Source: an uncultured Clostridia bacterium
GTDB taxonomy: Bacteria > Bacillota > Clostridia > UBA1381
NCBI GenBank assembly: GCA_934476675.1
Contig: CAKSOE010000040.1
Coordinates: 1 to 23,880, forward strand
Length of the DNA stretch: 23,880 bases
Direction of reading: 5' to 3'
Positions 23,699-23,880 of this stretch are shown here, one piece after another. Under the pieces are notes generated by a model. It did no database searches. It saw nothing but the letters and a program-made list of their open reading frames with translations, and was not told the DNA's origin. How positions within the stretch are numbered: position 1 is the first letter of the stretch; the number at the start of each line of letters is the position of its first letter. The position numbers were made by a program, and so were the translations under genes.

Positions 23699-23880
23699 GT
23701 GAGCTTTATAAACGATGATTTTATGTTAAAAAACGAAACGGCAAAAAAGCTTTATCATGAATTTGCAAAGGATTTGCCGATAATTGATTACCATTGCCAC
23801 ATTCCGCCGGAAAAGATTGCGGAAAACTATAAATTCAAAAACGCATACGACTTGTTTTTGGGCGGCGACCATTACAAGTG
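23699..23880 (+). CDS. uxaC: Glucuronate isomerase, 5' end (runs off the window)
   Basis: A GTG start at 23699 (AAGGACGG upstream) opens a frame whose first residues, MSFINDDFMLKNETAKKLYH, and then DLPIIDYHCHIPPEKIAENY and LGGDHYK, match the N-terminus of UxaC closely. The HCH pair is the metal-binding motif of this amidohydrolase-fold isomerase. UxaC converts D-glucuronate to D-fructuronate (and D-galacturonate to D-tagaturonate), the first step of hexuronate catabolism after pectin or glucuronide breakdown. Only 60 codons lie in the window. The gene is 15 bp after the phosphoesterase, so it belongs to the DeoR operon. An in-frame ATG at 23723 is less likely because it would remove the conserved FINDDF region. 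Confidence 0.93.
   Translation, partial: MSFINDDFMLKNETAKKLYHEFAKDLPIIDYHCHIPPEKIAENYKFKNAYDLFLGGDHYK

Overview
The window looks like a chromosomal segment of a Gram-positive gut-type anaerobe of the class Clostridia. The reasons are strong AGGAGG-type ribosome binding sites, two proteins with C-terminal S-layer homology (SLH) anchors, dockerin modules, right-handed beta-helix and Listeria/Bacteroides-type surface repeats, and a uronate-catabolism operon with a DeoR regulator. A pectin- or uronate-using member of the Oscillospirales (Monoglobus-like) would fit, but the species is a guess. All genes with support run on the + strand.

Layout. Positions 1-150 hold a structured leader and probable promoter, followed by a TetR-family regulator (151-732). 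Directly behind it, probably in the same transcript, is an SLH-anchored protein with a cohesin-like domain, an internal dockerin and an Fn3 domain (754-2715). Then come four large secreted proteins in tandem (2776-6198, 6690-9575, 9675-12332, 12433-15378). Each has nearly the same signal peptide, a different central passenger (beta-helix, InlB-like repeat, Cys-rich or GLUG repeats) and a shared C-terminal cassette of a cohesin-like domain, an X-like module and a type I-like dockerin. The last 318 bp of the four genes are almost identical. A second SLH-anchored giant (15532-20073), with a cohesin-like N-terminus and a chain of chitobiase-C-terminal-like beta-sandwich repeats, closes the cluster. 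Intergenic spaces carry several families of repeated hairpins.

Positions 20078-20400 encode two very small proteins: a DUF3789-like membrane peptide and a Cys-rich putative metal-binding protein. A strong terminator follows at about 20419-20462. A consensus promoter (20474-20502) then starts a metabolic operon: DeoR regulator, OPA/GlpT-like MFS transporter, metallophosphoesterase, and the 5' end of glucuronate isomerase (uxaC), which runs off the window.

How the genes may work together (inference): 754-2715 and 15532-20073 would be cell-wall anchors. The four middle proteins would dock on them, or on one another, because each carries both a cohesin-like and a dockerin module. The result would be a cellulosome-like surface array. 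No glycoside hydrolase, lyase or other catalytic domain is recognisable in it, so adhesion or display is a likelier role than degradation. The mosaic near-identity of the shared ends with divergent middles resembles a cassette or antigenic-diversification gene family.
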